DNA of 64,000 bases from Mycobacterium sp. MFM001 (GTDB taxonomy: Bacteria; Actinomycetota; Actinomycetes; Mycobacteriales; Mycobacteriaceae): NCBI RefSeq assembly GCF_003402475.1, contig NZ_BFAB01000002.1, positions 62,001 to 126,000 on the forward strand, written 5' to 3'. A model generated the notes under the pieces. It was not told the origin of the DNA. It saw only the letters and a list, made by a program, of their open reading frames with translations, and searched no databases. Shown piece after piece: positions 62,948 to 64,000 of the stretch. The stretch's first letter is position 1. Each line of letters opens with the position of its first letter. Position numbers and translations under genes: made by a program.

Positions 62948-63637
62948 GTGGACGACAAGCAGCAGGCCCGGCCGGCGCACCGGTGGCCGCGCAACCGCCA
63001 GCGCGAGCGGGTTCTTCACCTGGTCCGCGAGCACGACGGGCCGATCGACGCGGCGGAACTAGCTTCGCAAATGGGGCTGCATGTGACCACGGTGCGGTTC
63101 CATCTCGACGCGCTCTGCGACCAAGGCGTTGTCGCGCGCACCCGAATCGCTTCGAGCGGCGTTGGCCGTCCTCGCACCGGCTACGTCTCCGTGCAGGGCC
63201 AGTTGGACTACCAAGCGCTTGCCGAGATCTTGGCGCTGGAACTCGGCGACACCATCGAGAAGCGCCGCCGCCGCGCCGAACATGCCGGACGGCGATGGGC
63301 TCAACGCCTGACCGCCGGCTCTATTAGCGAAGTCGATGAGCCCGGGACGGCTCTCGACCACCGCTCGGCGCGCACCGCGGAGATCTTCGAGCGGATGGGA
63401 TTCGGGCCCGAACTGACCCGGCCCGACGACCCTGCCGTACGAACCATCCGCCTGCACGCCTGCCCGGTACGCGAACTGGCCGCCGCCCGCCCCGAGGTGG
63501 GGTGCGCCCTGCACCGCGGATTGCTGGAAGGCCTGATCTCCGAGCCGAAAAGCGAGGCACGATCAACGTTGCGAGCCGAGTTGGAGCCCTTCGTCGGACC
63601 GGAACTTTGCGTCGCCAGGGTGATCGCCCGTGACTGA
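62948..63637 (+). CDS. SufR-like winged-helix regulator with conserved cysteines
   Basis: A 229-residue regulator. The N-terminal winged helix (ERVLHLVREHDGPIDAAELASQMGLHVTTVRFHLDALCDQGVVARTR) is followed by a helical region and a Cys-bearing C-terminus. Cys172-x13-Cys186 lies in HACPVRELAAARPEVGCALHRGLLEGL and Cys221 in GPELCVAR; Cys57 is in the HTH. The spacing and surrounding residues follow the SufR/ArsR-type regulators that bind an Fe-S cluster. GTG 62948 has GGGGGAG 7 bases upstream. Its stop overlaps the truncated haemoglobin start by 8 bases, which points to sensing of NO, oxygen or redox state. Confidence 0.85.
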   Translation: MDDKQQARPAHRWPRNRQRERVLHLVREHDGPIDAAELASQMGLHVTTVRFHLDALCDQGVVARTRIASSGVGRPRTGYVSVQGQLDYQALAEILALELGDTIEKRRRRAEHAGRRWAQRLTAGSISEVDEPGTALDHRSARTAEIFERMGFGPELTRPDDPAVRTIRLHACPVRELAAARPEVGCALHRGLLEGLISEPKSEARSTLRAELEPFVGPELCVARVIARD

Positions 63638-64000
63638 CGTACAAGCGCTACCAGACCAAGCATGCGCAGATCTGGCCGATCGCAATGACATTGAGGCGTT
63701 GCTGCGCCGGTTTTACGGTCGGGTACTCGTCGACGAAGTCCTCGCCACGCCGTTCAGCGAAGTGCGGGAAGTCACCGGACTGGACGCGCATATTCCCGTG
63801 ATGTGCGACTTCTGGGAGACAGTGCTGTTTCGGGCCGGACTCTACAAGGGCAGCGCACTGAACGCCCACCGACATGTCCACCACCGCACGGCATTGTCCG
63901 CCCGCCACTTCCTGCGGTGGCTGGCCACATGGAACAACACCGTCGATGAAATGTTTTGCGGCCCGGTTGCCGAGCAGGCGAAAGTTCAGGCCGCCCGGAT
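63630..64000 (+). CDS. Group III truncated haemoglobin (3' end beyond window)
   Basis: A GTG start at 63630 opens 123 codons to the window end. LLRRFYGRVLVDEVLATPFSEV contains the B10 Tyr (residue 29) and the B-helix Phe-Tyr pair. DAHIPVMCDFWETVLF holds the E-helix with a His (54) at the likely E7 site. The His-rich ALNAHRHVHHRTAL region should supply the proximal haem His, followed by ARHFLRWLATWNNTVDEMF with the G8 Trp. These are group III (P-type) trHb features. Possible roles are NO or peroxide detoxification or ligand sensing. It overlaps the SufR-like gene by 8 bases, so the two are coupled. Confidence 0.88.
   Translation, partial: MTDVQALPDQACADLADRNDIEALLRRFYGRVLVDEVLATPFSEVREVTGLDAHIPVMCDFWETVLFRAGLYKGSALNAHRHVHHRTALSARHFLRWLATWNNTVDEMFCGPVAEQAKVQAAR

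Overview
This window is chromosomal DNA of a GC-rich actinobacterium, almost certainly a Mycobacterium. Nearly every gene outside one block has a recognisable counterpart in the M. tuberculosis Rv1256c-Rv1193 interval, in the same relative order but reversed: cyp130, deaD, kgd, mdh, corA, lpqY-sugABC, mrp, tatB, htrA, rseA, sigE, the Rv1219c-Rv1217c efflux module, glgC/glgA, gpgS, folP2, fadD6, dapE/dapD and fadD36. These matches are from memory of the families; no search was run. The species is not resolved. No tRNA, rRNA, CRISPR array, transposase, PE/PPE or ESX gene was seen. No gene-free stretch exceeds about 200 bases.

Layout. 1-11.8 kb: end of a P450 with its TetR, a siderophore-interacting flavoprotein behind an IdeR-like box, an acyltransferase, DeaD helicase, lipoprotein LprE, a large nuclease-helicase, a PadR-MFS efflux pair and an EcsC-like membrane protein. 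11.9-15.6 kb: kgd. 15.6-23.8 kb: an accessory block between kgd and the Rv1245c-like dehydrogenase, where M. tuberculosis carries relBE. It encodes a MOSC/ferredoxin-reductase/ferredoxin fusion, an Asp-nucleophile alpha/beta hydrolase, two paralogous TetR regulators, a double-DUF427 protein, a VOC protein, a HAD type II dehalogenase-like protein, a QOR-like dehydrogenase and an RclC-like (DUF417) membrane protein. Five copies of a 16-bp operator-like palindrome (TGGG-N8-CCCA) lie only in the intergenic regions of this block. This is the best candidate for an undescribed regulon.

23.8-36.5 kb: lpqZ, malic enzyme and malate dehydrogenase, CorA, a SUFU-domain protein, the trehalose-recycling transporter LpqY-SugABC, small membrane proteins and a CitE-like lyase. 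36.5-45.2 kb: an MgtE-like protein without a pore plus a DUF1003 protein, a lytic transglycosylase, Mrp, TatB, HtrA, RseA, SigE and a methyltransferase; SigE/RseA/HtrA form the envelope-stress module. 45.2-51.7 kb: TetR-ABC efflux, a methyltransferase-like membrane protein, and divergent glgC/glgA for glycogen and maltosyl-glucan synthesis. 51.7-61.4 kb: DUF3117 protein, TagA, a DivIVA-like protein, GpgS, FolP2, FadD6, a LOG-family protein, a MalT-like ATPase, DapE and DapD. 61.4-64 kb: FadD36 (MatB-like), then a SufR-like four-cysteine regulator overlapping a group III truncated haemoglobin cut by the window end.

Recurrent non-coding features: five nested palindromes of about 57-60 bp, four of them between convergent genes; a perfect 41-bp repeat present twice in opposite orientation, once in frame inside a gene; and candidate operators upstream of the siderophore, glgA, TetR-ABC and SufR-like genes.
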